A stretch of DNA of 43,028 nucleotides from B8-G4 sp033720735 (GCA_033720735.1 JAWWBX010000003.1:1-43028), one strand, 5' to 3'. Shown: positions 25,059 to 34,278, counted from the stretch's first letter. The notes: generated by a model from the letters alone, not told the origin. A program made the numbers and translations.

Positions 25059-25955
25059 TCATTGATCAGCGTGTTGGGCGAGGTAGATAACAGACGATGC
25101 CCGGTCCTGATTAAACAACGCGCGCAGGTTGGAAAACGTCCCGATCACTGGTGCGCGGAGGAGTCCCAGGGCAGATCCGCGGTATCGCTCACTGAGCAGG
25201 CTCTCCGAGTAGGCGTCGAACGGCCTGCCGCGTTGTCCGGTGACCCGACAGGCGTGCCGCGCGTGCAGGGTGCGCATGCTCTTCGGTGCAAAATGCCAGA
25301 GGTGGCGTGGTACATCGTATGCGGCCCAATCGGTGCCGTAGTGTGCCGCATCGAAGGCGGTATGGTTGGGGACGGCGATCACCAGCAAGCCACCTGGTCG
25401 CAGAATGCGATGCAGCGTGTGCAGGTAGGCGTCGAGGGTGTGCACATGCTCCAGCACATGCCACAGTGTAATGGCATCGAAAGAATCATCAGCCAACCAG
25501 TGGAGCTGGTCAGGTGTCTGCAAATCCAGACCAAAGCGTGCGTGGGCGACCTTGCGGGCCCGGGCATCCGGCTCCAGGCCGGAGACGTGCCAGCCGCGCT
25601 GCCGCATGTGATCCAGAAAATATCCCGTCCCGGCGCCAATATCCAGAACCGCGCCTTGCTTCCGGTGCCGCATGAGCAGTCGCGCCTTGCGTCCCAGCAT
25701 GTAACTGCGCACCAGGTGGTAAAGCCGGTTGACCAATCCCTTCCGGCTGTCGGTATGAGAGACGTACGCATCAGACTGGTAATATCTGCCAATGTCTGCC
25801 TGGCCGGGGTGATCCTGAGTGAGCCGCAGAGCGCATTGCGGGCATTCCACCACCGAAAAGATCTCTCCCGTAACGCTATGGTCCCGCACCTCATTCCAAT
25901 GTACCAGGGGCGTCGAGTGGCACACTGGGCATGCTTCGATGTGCGTTTTGCTCAT
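25059..25955 (-). CDS. Class I SAM-dependent methyltransferase with N-terminal zinc ribbon
   Basis: A 298-residue protein. The N-terminus has two Cys pairs, C9-x2-C12 and C38-x2-C41, likely a zinc ribbon. The methyltransferase core follows with motif I VLDIGAGTGYF (103-113), GLEPDA at the end of strand two, SFDAITLWHVLEHV (motif II/III) and LRPGGLLVIAVPN. The WHVLEHV and GG-x-x-x-x-x-P-N spelling is typical of enzymes acting on sugars, lipids or quinone-like small molecules in cell-envelope gene sets. The substrate cannot be told. A long frame exists on the other strand but has no protein-like features. Confidence 0.85.
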   Translation of the reverse strand: MSKTHIEACPVCHSTPLVHWNEVRDHSVTGEIFSVVECPQCALRLTQDHPGQADIGRYYQSDAYVSHTDSRKGLVNRLYHLVRSYMLGRKARLLMRHRKQGAVLDIGAGTGYFLDHMRQRGWHVSGLEPDARARKVAHARFGLDLQTPDQLHWLADDSFDAITLWHVLEHVHTLDAYLHTLHRILRPGGLLVIAVPNHTAFDAAHYGTDWAAYDVPRHLWHFAPKSMRTLHARHACRVTGQRGRPFDAYSESLLSERYRGSALGLLRAPVIGTFSNLRALFNQDRASSVIYLAQHADQ

Positions 25956-26144
25956 GCGGCCAAAATACGCGAATGATCGGGCTTTTTGCGGCCTGAAGTC
26001 ACCCGCGGATGGCCATCCTGGGTCGTCTGCGCAAGCGGCCTGAACTACGTGCGTGGCCGGTCAGCAACCAACCCGATGCCATTCAGAAACTGACCCGTGC
26101 GGCAAGCTATCCGACAAAGCGAGAAGTGTCTGATCACAGGGCCA

Positions 26145-26172
26145 TTGTGCAAGTGTGATTTTCCTACCTTTG
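26145..26172 (+). promoter_or_regulatory. Promoter for the TonB receptor/deiminase operon
   Basis: TTG (26145-26147) and TACCTTTG (26165-26172) are 17 bases apart and match the Bacteroidota -33/-7 pattern. The chosen ATG at 26193 lies 20 bases downstream, which also supports that start. Confidence 0.55.
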
Positions 26173-26192
26173 CGCATCTTTTACCATACGCT

Positions 26193-28460
26193 ATGCGCCT
26201 CTTTCTACTACTTGCAGGCGTGCTGATCGCCGGTTTGATGACCGCTCAGGACGCCACCATCCGCGGGACCATCTTCGACCAGGAAACCGGTGAACCGATC
26301 ATCTACGGCAATGTCGTCGTGGCGGGCACGACCATGGGAACGACGACCGATCTTGATGGTTTCTTTACGCTCAATCTGAAGGCGGGCTCGTACCGCCTGA
26401 TCGCGACGTATATCGGCTTTGACACCACCACCGTCGATGTCACAGTCGTGCCGGGCGAAGTACGGTATGTCAACCTCTATATGAGTGGAAGTTCGATCGA
26501 ACTGGAGCAGGTAGACGTGTCGGCCCGGCGAGCAGAGCAACGGTCCGAAGTGTATATCTCAAAGGTGACCGTGACTCAGGCCGAGATCCGGGCGCTGCCA
26601 TCAACGGGGAGTGAAGCGGATATCGCCCAGTACTTGCAGGTGTTGCCCGGGGTGATCTCGACTGGTGACCAGGGAGGACAGATCTACATCCGCGGTGGTT
26701 CTCCGATCCAGAACAAGGTGTTGCTCGATGGGATGACCATCTACAATCCCTTTCACTCGATCGGATTCTTCTCGGTGTTTGAGACAGAGACCATCAAGTC
26801 GGTCGATGTGCTCACCGGGGGCTTCGGAGCGGAGCATGGAGGTCGCATTTCGGCCGTAGTGGACATCAAGACGCGCGAGGGCAGTATGAGCCGGTACAGC
26901 GGCCTGGTTTCGGCAAGTCCCTTTCAGGCCAAGGCCCTGATCGAGGGGCCGATCGCGCGATTCAATCCCGACAAGGAGGGAAGCGCGTCATTCATGCTGA
27001 CGGCCAAGCACTCATATCTCGATCAGACCTCCAGGGACCTGTACAGCTACGCCACCGATTCACTCGGTTTGCCCTACGGATATACCGATGTGTATGGCAA
27101 GATCACCTTGCTCGGAGGCAACGGCAGCAAACTCAATCTCTTCGGATTCAATTTCAAGGATGACGTGTTGTTTCAGGGTGTGGCGAATCTGGCCTGGGAT
27201 GCCACCGGCGGGGGATTCAATTTCCGGTTGATCCCCAACCAGTCGCGACTGCTGGTCAACGGGACCATCTCGTATTCTGACTACAACATTCTGCTGCGGG
27301 AAGGTGACGAAGACCCGCGCACCAGCGGGATCAACGGGTTTACGGCTGCCCTCGACTTCACGTATTTCGGGCAGGATAGTGAACTCAACTATGGTTTTGA
27401 GGTCAACGGATTCCGGACGGATCTCCGATTTCGCAATTTCGTGGGGATCACCATCGATCAGTTCAACAATACGACCGAAATTGCCGGATATGTCAAGTAC
27501 CGCCAGGTCGCCGGTCGCCTGATCATCGAGCCCAGCCTGCGCGCGCAGTTCTATTCGTCCCTCGGGGACTTCTCAGTAGAGCCGCGTTTTGCATTCAAAT
27601 ACAAGATGGGAGAGCGCGTCCGTTTCAAACTGTCGGGTGGCTTGTACTCGCAGAATCTGATCAGTACGGTCAACGAGCGCGACATCGTGAATCTCTTTGT
27701 CGGTTTCCTTTCGGGCCCGGAAGAGCGTCTGTTTGAACCGGGGACGCGCCGCGAAACGACCCATCGGCTGCAGAAATCGATACACGGCGTGGCCGGACTC
27801 GAAATCGATCTTTCGGACCGGTTGCAACTCAACATCGAACCCTATTTCAAGCGATTCTCACAGTTGATCAACGTCAACCGGAACAAGCTGAGTGAGCAGG
27901 ATCCGGATTTCGCGACGGAGACCGGAGATGCGTCAGGACTTGACATCTCGGCACGCTACGAGACGGCGACGACGTTTCTGTGGGCGACCTACAGCCTGGG
28001 CAATGTCAAGCGGGATGACGGTGATCAGGAATATCCGACCAACTTTGACCGTCGCCACAACATCAACATGCTGGCATCCTTCAAGTTTGGCAGAAATCTG
28101 TCATGGGAGTTCGGTGCGCGGTGGAATTATGGCTCAGGATTCCCGTTTACGCTGACGCAGGGATTCTATGGCCAGTTCAATTTTCTGGACGGGCTTGATA
28201 CGCCATATCAAACCGGCAATCCCGACCTGGGAATTATCTATGCCGATGAGCGCAACGGCGGGCGGCTGCCTGCCTACCACCGGATGGATATTTCACTCAA
28301 GAAGAAGTTTGAACTGGGCGAATACTCCTCGATCGAGGCGACGGCCAGCGTCACCAACGTTTACGACCGGGCCAATATCTTCTATTTCGACCGCATCCGG
28401 TTTGAACGCGTCGATCAGTTGCCTATCTTGCCAAGCCTCGGTTTGAAGTTCACCTTCTAA
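26193..28460 (+). CDS. TonB-dependent receptor, short type
   Basis: A 755-residue outer-membrane receptor. The start giving MRLFLLLAGVLIAGLMTAQ is used because the frame upstream runs through the promoter. After the signal come a carboxypeptidase-regulatory-like domain (TIRGTIFDQETGEPI, TTDLDGFFTL), the plug (QVLPGVISTGDQGGQIYIRGGSP, LLDGMTIYNPFH, GGFGAEHGGRISAVVDI) and a beta barrel ending SLGLKFTF with a terminal Phe. It is shorter than SusC-type receptors and has no SusD neighbour. Nine bases downstream begins a T9SS-exported deiminase, so both are probably one transcript. The substrate is unknown. Confidence 0.9.
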   Translation: MRLFLLLAGVLIAGLMTAQDATIRGTIFDQETGEPIIYGNVVVAGTTMGTTTDLDGFFTLNLKAGSYRLIATYIGFDTTTVDVTVVPGEVRYVNLYMSGSSIELEQVDVSARRAEQRSEVYISKVTVTQAEIRALPSTGSEADIAQYLQVLPGVISTGDQGGQIYIRGGSPIQNKVLLDGMTIYNPFHSIGFFSVFETETIKSVDVLTGGFGAEHGGRISAVVDIKTREGSMSRYSGLVSASPFQAKALIEGPIARFNPDKEGSASFMLTAKHSYLDQTSRDLYSYATDSLGLPYGYTDVYGKITLLGGNGSKLNLFGFNFKDDVLFQGVANLAWDATGGGFNFRLIPNQSRLLVNGTISYSDYNILLREGDEDPRTSGINGFTAALDFTYFGQDSELNYGFEVNGFRTDLRFRNFVGITIDQFNNTTEIAGYVKYRQVAGRLIIEPSLRAQFYSSLGDFSVEPRFAFKYKMGERVRFKLSGGLYSQNLISTVNERDIVNLFVGFLSGPEERLFEPGTRRETTHRLQKSIHGVAGLEIDLSDRLQLNIEPYFKRFSQLINVNRNKLSEQDPDFATETGDASGLDISARYETATTFLWATYSLGNVKRDDGDQEYPTNFDRRHNINMLASFKFGRNLSWEFGARWNYGSGFPFTLTQGFYGQFNFLDGLDTPYQTGNPDLGIIYADERNGGRLPAYHRMDISLKKKFELGEYSSIEATASVTNVYDRANIFYFDRIRFERVDQLPILPSLGLKFTF

Positions 28461-28469
28461 TCACGCTTC

Positions 28470-30227
28470 ATGAAACATGCGCTTTGCCTGCTGATCGCCT
28501 GCCTTGCCTGGGTGGGGATATCGGCGCAATCATTGCCACGCGGCCTGTCCGATGCAGAAAAGCAAATGATCGCCAATGGGTTTTTCGAACGACCAAAAAC
28601 CGTACCGGGAGCCATCACCTGGCGTTCGCCAAACGACCCACCCCGTTCGATGGCTGAATGGGAGGAGATGCAAGCTATTGTGATCACGTGGACCCAATAC
28701 CGGCCGATCCTGGCCGAGATCGTGCGGCATGCGGTTCCGGAAGCCAAAGTGCTGATCGTCAACCGCAACGAACAGTCAGTACGCGACTATCTCAGCGCGC
28801 GCGGCATCGACCCGGATGATAACATCGAATATATCAACGCGGAATACAACAGCATCTGGGTACGTGACTACGGTGGCAATCCGGCTTACCTCGGAGATGT
28901 GGATTCGCTGGTGCTGGTGGACTGGATCTATAACCGGCCGCGACCGGACGACGACCTCGTGCCAGCGGCGGTGGCGGAGCACCTCGGGGTGCCACTGCTC
29001 AGCACCACGGAAGCTCCGTTTGACCTCGTCAATACCGGCGGCAACTACATGTCGGATGGGAGCGGTCGCGCGTTCTCATCAAAGCTGGTCCTGGATGAGA
29101 ACGGGCCTCAGAACATCTGGGGCATCAGCAATCATGATGAAGAGGATGTGGACGCGATCATGCAACAGTTTCTGGGGATCGAGGAGTACGTCAAGATGAC
29201 CGTTCTGCCCTACGACGCCATTCATCATATTGATATGCACATGAAACTGGTGGATGAACAGACGATGGTGGTAGGGGAGTATCCGGAAGGGATTGCCGAC
29301 GGGCCGCAGATCGAAGCCAACCTGCAGTATGTGCTGGAACAGTTCAAGACCGCTACGGGCCAGGAATATCGCGTGGTGCGCATTCCCATGCCGCCCGATC
29401 AGTTTGACCGGTTTCCGGACCAGGGTGGATTTTACCGGACGTATGCCAACGCGATGATCGTCAACCGGACCGTACTGGTACCGACCTACGAGTTGCAGTA
29501 CGACACCACGGCCCTCCGGATCTGGCAGGAGACCATGCCTGGCTACGAGATCGTTGGTATTGACTGCAACAGCATTATCCCGGCAAGTGGTGCACTGCAT
29601 TGTATCACCAAGGAAGTCGGAGTGGCTGACCCGCTGTGGATCCGCCACTTTCAGCCATTTGAGGCGATGGCCGGCGAAGCAACGCAGATCACCGCGACAG
29701 TTCGTCATTCATCGGGTATCGATCAGGTCGTTTTATACTACAAAACCAGTGCGATGGCGGATTATGCTGAAGTGGACATGACTCAGGCCGGTGCGCACGA
29801 CTGGGTGGCGACCTTGCCGGGGTTTGAAGGAGGAGAGGAGGTGCGATACTATTTCCGCGCAACGGCCGTAAGCGGGAAGGAAGTGCTGCGTCCGCTACCC
29901 GCACCTGCCGGGTATTTCCAGCTGAAGATCGAAGAGAGCACCACGTCAACAACCGAAGTACACCATGGCTCCGTCGACTTCCGGGTTTTTCCGAATCCCG
30001 CCCGGGCACTCACCTGTGTACCGGTCACGGTGACAGCACCGACGCGGGCACAGCTGGGTATCTACGACCTGCATGGACGCCTCATCTCCCTGTTATTTGA
30101 TGGCGAAATACAGCCTGGCGAGTCGCGCTATTTTTTCGACGCTGGCACGATTGCTGCAGGGATTTACGTGCTGGAGTTGCGCACTGACAACGGTCGCGCG
30201 ACCAGGCGACTAATAATCGGTCAATAA
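28470..30227 (+). CDS. T9SS-exported peptidylarginine-deiminase family protein (PPAD-like)
   Basis: A 585-residue protein with signal peptide MKHALCLLIACLAWVGISAQ. The PAD_porph/agmatine deiminase core spans about 45-395. The expected catalytic residues are present: D133 in IWVRDYGG, H253 and D255 in HHIDMHMK, and the nucleophile C378 in ASGALHCIT; GGNYMSDG (190-197) is also conserved. An Ig-like domain (about 395-490) and a type A T9SS sorting domain (VFPNPARAL to the end) follow. This is the same overall plan as the secreted Porphyromonas gingivalis enzyme PPAD, which converts arginine to citrulline. Free arginine derivatives such as agmatine are an alternative substrate. It follows the TonB receptor gene by nine bases. 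Confidence 0.85.
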   Translation: MKHALCLLIACLAWVGISAQSLPRGLSDAEKQMIANGFFERPKTVPGAITWRSPNDPPRSMAEWEEMQAIVITWTQYRPILAEIVRHAVPEAKVLIVNRNEQSVRDYLSARGIDPDDNIEYINAEYNSIWVRDYGGNPAYLGDVDSLVLVDWIYNRPRPDDDLVPAAVAEHLGVPLLSTTEAPFDLVNTGGNYMSDGSGRAFSSKLVLDENGPQNIWGISNHDEEDVDAIMQQFLGIEEYVKMTVLPYDAIHHIDMHMKLVDEQTMVVGEYPEGIADGPQIEANLQYVLEQFKTATGQEYRVVRIPMPPDQFDRFPDQGGFYRTYANAMIVNRTVLVPTYELQYDTTALRIWQETMPGYEIVGIDCNSIIPASGALHCITKEVGVADPLWIRHFQPFEAMAGEATQITATVRHSSGIDQVVLYYKTSAMADYAEVDMTQAGAHDWVATLPGFEGGEEVRYYFRATAVSGKEVLRPLPAPAGYFQLKIEESTTSTTEVHHGSVDFRVFPNPARALTCVPVTVTAPTRAQLGIYDLHGRLISLLFDGEIQPGESRYFFDAGTIAAGIYVLELRTDNGRATRRLIIGQ

Positions 30228-30280
30228 TTTTCACGACAGAAACCGACTAAAACCGGGTTGCAATTTATAATTTCGTGACA

Positions 30281-30299
30281 CCTGTATGTGTTTTACAGG
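30281..30299. promoter_or_regulatory. Small inverted repeat before the cytochrome peroxidase gene
   Basis: CCTGTA (30281-30286) and TACAGG (30294-30299) flank seven bases in the 128-base gap between the deiminase and peroxidase genes. It could be an operator or a weak terminator; no T-run follows directly. An AT-rich stretch with TATATTCG, one mismatch from TAnnTTTG, lies between it and the ATG at 30356. Confidence 0.3.
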
Positions 30300-30355
30300 A
30301 CGATCCACGTATTATAATTTTTTTATATTCGTAGATCGCTCGATTGTAACATGTT

Positions 30356-31702
30356 ATGAAGGTAGTCAGAACCCTGAGCATATCACTTCTCGCCCTGGCT
30401 TGTCTGGTGGCGTGTTCTTACGACACATTGCACAAGGCCGATGCCCTGGATGTGGAGTTGAAAGAACGCATTGAGCGGCATTCACCGACCCGCTCGATCG
30501 ACCACTTTATCCTGCCCTCCAATACCGATTATGATGCGATTCCGCAGGACCCCATGAACCCTTTGAGTCCGGAAAAAGTGGCGCTGGGCAAGTATCTTTT
30601 CTTTGAGACAGGTATTGCCCAGGCTGCTGTCAAGGAGTCGGGGAAAGGCACGTATTCGTGTGGCAGCTGCCATGTGCCGACCGCTGGATTCCGCCCCGGT
30701 AGTCCGCAAGGTATCGCCGATGGGGGCATTGGGTTCGGCGTGAACGGAGAGCTGCGCCAGCAAAATCCGGAATATGATGAAACGGAATTGGATGTGCAGG
30801 GCATCCGGCCCATCAGCGTCCTTAACGTAGCATATGTCACCAATACCTTCTGGAACGGACAGTTTGGTGCCGGCTTTGTGAATGAAGGCACAGAACACCT
30901 GTGGAATGAGGAAGATCAGACCGAGATCAACCATACCGGGCACATGGGTCTCGAGGCCCAGAATATAGAAGGTCTGGAAGTTCACCGGATGGAAATGAGC
31001 AAGGAGCTGGCCGACGCGTACGGCTATACGCCGTTGTTCGACCGGGCATTTCGCGATGTGCCACCTGCGGAGCGATATTCCAAGTACAACACGGCGATGG
31101 CGATTTCCGCCTATCTGCGCACGCTGATCACCAATAAGGCACCGTTCCAGGAATGGCTGCGCGGTGACTACAATGCCATGACCGATCAGGAAAAGCGCGG
31201 CGGCATCCTGTTTTTCGGGAAGGCCAACTGTGCAAGCTGCCATAACAACACGAGCCTCAACGCCATGGAATTTTATGCCCTGGGCGTCAATGATCTGCAC
31301 ATGATCGGTGCCTTGGGCACCGGGGCCGAAGACCGCAGAAATCTTGGTCGTGGCGGATTTACCGGTGAGCAGGACGACCTGTACAAATTCAAGGTGCCGC
31401 AGCTTTACAACCTCAGCGATGCGCCATTCTACTTCCACGGAAGCAGCAAGCAGACCCTGGAGGAGGTGATCGACTACTTCGACACCGCAATTCCGGAAAA
31501 TCCGAACGTGCCATTGTCCAGTATCAGCAACAAGTTCTATCCACTGGGATTGTCCGATGAGGAGAAAGCCGACCTGCTGGCATTCTTGTCCAGTGCACTC
31601 AACGATCCGTATCTCAACAGGTACGTACCTCCGTACGTGCAGTCAGGTTACTGCTTCCCAAATAATGATCCCGTTTCGGTTGAGCAGATGGGCTGCGAGT
31701 AG
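30356..31702 (+). CDS. Di-haem cytochrome c peroxidase family lipoprotein
   Basis: A 448-residue protein with a lipoprotein signal (LVAC, Cys20). Two c-type haem sites are present: CGSCH (102-106) and CASCH (292-296), in the order and spacing of the MauG/CcpA family. LSPEKVALGKYLFFE, PISVLNVAY, FWNGQFG and the C-terminal KVPQLYNLSDAPFYFHGS also fit. Such enzymes reduce hydrogen peroxide in the periplasm using electrons from small cytochromes, though some members oxidise other substrates. The C-terminal tail carries two extra Cys. It stands alone, convergent with the next minus-strand pair; the 158 bases between hold nothing I can support. Confidence 0.9.
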   Translation: MKVVRTLSISLLALACLVACSYDTLHKADALDVELKERIERHSPTRSIDHFILPSNTDYDAIPQDPMNPLSPEKVALGKYLFFETGIAQAAVKESGKGTYSCGSCHVPTAGFRPGSPQGIADGGIGFGVNGELRQQNPEYDETELDVQGIRPISVLNVAYVTNTFWNGQFGAGFVNEGTEHLWNEEDQTEINHTGHMGLEAQNIEGLEVHRMEMSKELADAYGYTPLFDRAFRDVPPAERYSKYNTAMAISAYLRTLITNKAPFQEWLRGDYNAMTDQEKRGGILFFGKANCASCHNNTSLNAMEFYALGVNDLHMIGALGTGAEDRRNLGRGGFTGEQDDLYKFKVPQLYNLSDAPFYFHGSSKQTLEEVIDYFDTAIPENPNVPLSSISNKFYPLGLSDEEKADLLAFLSSALNDPYLNRYVPPYVQSGYCFPNNDPVSVEQMGCE

Positions 31703-31860
31703 CGGCTCTGATCTGCTTGATCCTGAGTTTCGCGAATCAGTAAGGAAATCTTCTGTCACCGACCGAGGCATGCTTTTCTTGGCGCATGGCTGGCAGCAAC
31801 GCAAACTTGGTATCAGTGAACTTGAGGAACACAGTCCCCAGGCCGGCCAAGAAGTAATGA

Positions 31861-33159
31861 TCAGGCTCCGCGCCGCTCTTCCTGTACGATATTATCGACC
31901 TCGCCGGCCGCACTAGCCAGCGGATTCACGATGAGTTCGCTACGGTAGCCACCGGCCTTGAGTTTGCCGGACACTGCCGAAAATGCTTCCAGCGTTTTGA
32001 GGATATCCTCATCCGTGTGCAAGGCGGTCGGAATGAGGCGCAGGATGATGACGCCTTTCGGCACCACGGGGTAGACAACCACCGAGCAGAAAATGCTGTG
32101 GTTTTCCCTGAGGTCCATGACCAATTGGGTGGCTTCTTCCGTCGTCCCGTGCATGTAGACCGGGGTCACGCAGCTGTTGGTATCACCGATGTCGAAACCA
32201 CGTTCTTTCAAGCCGCCCTGCAGCATCCTGACGTTGTGCCACAGGCGATCTTTCAGTTCGGGCATGGTCTTGAGCATTTCAAGACGTTTGCGGGCACCGA
32301 CCACCAGCGGCATCGGCAGAGACTTGGCAAAGACCTGCGACCGCATGTTGTATTTGAGATATTCCATGACGTCGGCATCGCCGGCGATAAAGGCGCCGAT
32401 GCTGGCCATGGATTTGGCGAAGGTCGCCAGATAGACGTCGATGTGTTCCTGTACCCCCTGCTCTTCACCTGCGCCGGCACCGGAAGCACCGAGCGTGCCG
32501 AATCCGTGCGCATCGTCGACCAGGAAGCGAAATTGATACTTCTCTTTCAGGGCGGCGATCTCCTTGAGTTTGCCCTGGTCTCCCTTCATGCCGAATACAC
32601 CCTCGGAGATCACGAGGATACCCCCTTTGGTCTCCTCCACCAGTGTGCTGGCCCGGATCAGGAGTTTCTCCAGGCTTTCCATGTTGTTGTGATCGAAGGC
32701 AAAGCGTTTGCCCAGGTGCATCCGCACGCCGTCAACAATGCAGGCGTGGCTTTCGGAGTCATAGATCACCACATCGCGCCGTGTGAGGAGTGAGTCGATG
32801 GCCGACATAAAGCCCTGGTAACCGAAATTGACCAGAACGCCGGCTTCCTTGCCGACAAAGTCTGCCAGTTCCTGCTCGAGGGTCTCGTGGAGGGCGGTGT
32901 TGCCCGACATCATACGCGAGCCCATGGGATAGGCAAGACCCCATTCAGCCGTTGCCTCCGCGTCGGCTTTGATCACCTCCGGATGGTGTCCCAGACCGAG
33001 GTAGTTGTTGATACTCCAGCAGATGACTTCCTTGCCATTGAAATGCATGCGTGGCTTGAGCGTGCCTTCCAGTTTAGGAAAGATATAGTAGCCTTCGGCG
33101 TCCTTGGCATACTGCCCGAGGGGTCCGCGCTCGTGGCGGATCCTGCTAAACAAATCCAT
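31861..33159 (-). CDS. capB: Alpha-oxoamine synthase family PLP enzyme, probable cysteate acyltransferase CapB
   Basis: A 432-residue PLP enzyme of the 8-amino-7-oxononanoate synthase/serine palmitoyltransferase family, which condense an amino acid with an acyl thioester. Visible marks are NNYLGLG, PMGSRMMSGN, SESHACIVDG (H138 stacks on PLP), VDDAHGFG (214-221) and the PLP lysine K249 in ATFAKSMASIGAF. It overlaps the upstream CBS/cysteine-synthase-like gene by 14 bases. In the capnine/sulfonolipid route a cysteate synthase and a cysteate fatty-acyl transferase of exactly these two families act in sequence, so this is the likely role. Serine palmitoyltransferase for sphingolipids is the main alternative; family membership itself is secure. 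Confidence 0.65.
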   Translation of the reverse strand: MDLFSRIRHERGPLGQYAKDAEGYYIFPKLEGTLKPRMHFNGKEVICWSINNYLGLGHHPEVIKADAEATAEWGLAYPMGSRMMSGNTALHETLEQELADFVGKEAGVLVNFGYQGFMSAIDSLLTRRDVVIYDSESHACIVDGVRMHLGKRFAFDHNNMESLEKLLIRASTLVEETKGGILVISEGVFGMKGDQGKLKEIAALKEKYQFRFLVDDAHGFGTLGASGAGAGEEQGVQEHIDVYLATFAKSMASIGAFIAGDADVMEYLKYNMRSQVFAKSLPMPLVVGARKRLEMLKTMPELKDRLWHNVRMLQGGLKERGFDIGDTNSCVTPVYMHGTTEEATQLVMDLRENHSIFCSVVVYPVVPKGVIILRLIPTALHTDEDILKTLEAFSAVSGKLKAGGYRSELIVNPLASAAGEVDNIVQEERRGA

Positions 33160-34240
33160 AACTCTTCACGTATTTGGTGATCACCTTTTCAAGCCGTTTC
33201 TGGATCTTGAAGCTCGGTGCATACTTGCTGATACTGCGGATGAACCCTTGCTTTTGCATCCACCCGTCATTGTAGATCTTGCTCATGTACTTGCTGCCGT
33301 GGTCCGGCAACAGGAGCACTACAACGTGTTCCGGCTTCCACGTGCGACGCAGCTGCAGCAACGCCTGGATAGTGGCTCCGCTGCTGTAACCGGCGAAGAT
33401 CCCTTCGCGTTTGGCTAACTGCCGCGCGCGGAACGCGCTATTCTTGTCATCCACCTTGATGAAACGGTCGATGATATCGAAATCCACGTTGCTGGGGATG
33501 ATCTTCTTGCCGACACCTTCCAGCAAGTAGGAGTACGCCTCGTTCGGATCGATTTGTCCGGTCTCATGGTACTTGGTAAGGATGGACCCATAGGCGTCCA
33601 CGCCGATCACCGTGATATCCGGGTTTTGTTCTTTCAGGTAGGTACCCGTACCGGAGATCGTGCCGCCGGTGCCGCACGTGGCGATATAATGGGTGATGAG
33701 ACCGGCCGTTTGCCGCCAGATCTCCGGCCCTGTTGTTTTGTAATGCGCGTCGAAATTGGCGCGATTAAAGTATTGGTTGACGTAGAACGAGTTCGGTATT
33801 TCTTCCGAAAGGCGCTGCGCCTGAGAGTAGTACGAGAGGGGGTCGTCTGCCTTGACACTGCTTGGACACACGATGACCTCGGCACCCATGGCGCGCATCT
33901 GGTTGATCTTCTCCTCAGCGCTTTTGTCGGGAATGCACAGGATGCAGTTGTACCCCTTGACGATACAGGCCATGGCGAGGCTAAACCCTGTGTTGCCGGA
34001 GGTCGATTCAATAATGGTGCCTCCGGGTTTGATCTTGCCTTGTTTCTCCGCCTGCTCGATCACCTCCAGTGCCACCCGGTCTTTTGCGGAAAGGCCGGGG
34101 TTCATCGCCTCCACTTTGGCCAAAACGGTACAACCGGCCAGCTTGGAAACGCTGTGCAGTTTAATCAGGGGTGTCTCACCGATCGTCTCCAGGATGCTAT
34201 CGACCCACTCGGGGCTGCGCAGTGCGTGGTCCTCGGTCAT
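33146..34240 (-). CDS. capA: Cysteine-synthase/CBS-like PLP enzyme, probable cysteate synthase CapA
   Basis: A 364-residue fold-type II PLP enzyme. It has the PLP lysine K53 in NPGLSAKDR, the substrate loop STSGNTG (80-86), the phosphate-binding GTGGT (190-194) and GYSSGAT near the pyridine nitrogen. The end (HGSKYMSKIYNDGWMQKQGF) resembles the catalytic domain of cystathionine beta-synthase, and there is a C-terminal basic extension, making it about 50 residues longer than CysK. The overlap with the alpha-oxoamine synthase gene suggests it makes cysteate, the head group of sulfonolipids, from phosphoserine and sulfite. A plain cysteine or cystathionine synthase role cannot be excluded from sequence. 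Confidence 0.6.
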   Translation of the reverse strand: MTEDHALRSPEWVDSILETIGETPLIKLHSVSKLAGCTVLAKVEAMNPGLSAKDRVALEVIEQAEKQGKIKPGGTIIESTSGNTGFSLAMACIVKGYNCILCIPDKSAEEKINQMRAMGAEVIVCPSSVKADDPLSYYSQAQRLSEEIPNSFYVNQYFNRANFDAHYKTTGPEIWRQTAGLITHYIATCGTGGTISGTGTYLKEQNPDITVIGVDAYGSILTKYHETGQIDPNEAYSYLLEGVGKKIIPSNVDFDIIDRFIKVDDKNSAFRARQLAKREGIFAGYSSGATIQALLQLRRTWKPEHVVVLLLPDHGSKYMSKIYNDGWMQKQGFIRSISKYAPSFKIQKRLEKVITKYVKSYGFV

Positions 34241-34270
34241 AACGTGCTATTTGCAGTGAGAATGATGGGT

Positions 34271-34278
34271 CAAAGATA
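34271..34278 (-). promoter_or_regulatory. -7 element TATCTTTG for capA-capB
   Basis: An exact TAnnTTTG match on the minus strand, 30 bases before the capA ATG. No good -33 element is seen. It lies after the terminator of the upstream gene, so capAB has its own promoter. Confidence 0.45.

Noticed and set aside
24777..25976. Plus-strand 399-codon frame opposite the methyltransferase gene
   Set aside because: It mirrors the methyltransferase and DUF3052 genes on the other strand, whose motifs are clear; its own product shows no recognisable pattern.
30482..31438. Minus-strand 318-codon frame opposite the cytochrome peroxidase gene
   Set aside because: It is antisense to a gene with two CxxCH haem sites and a lipoprotein signal; the high GC at third positions produces long antisense frames throughout this window.
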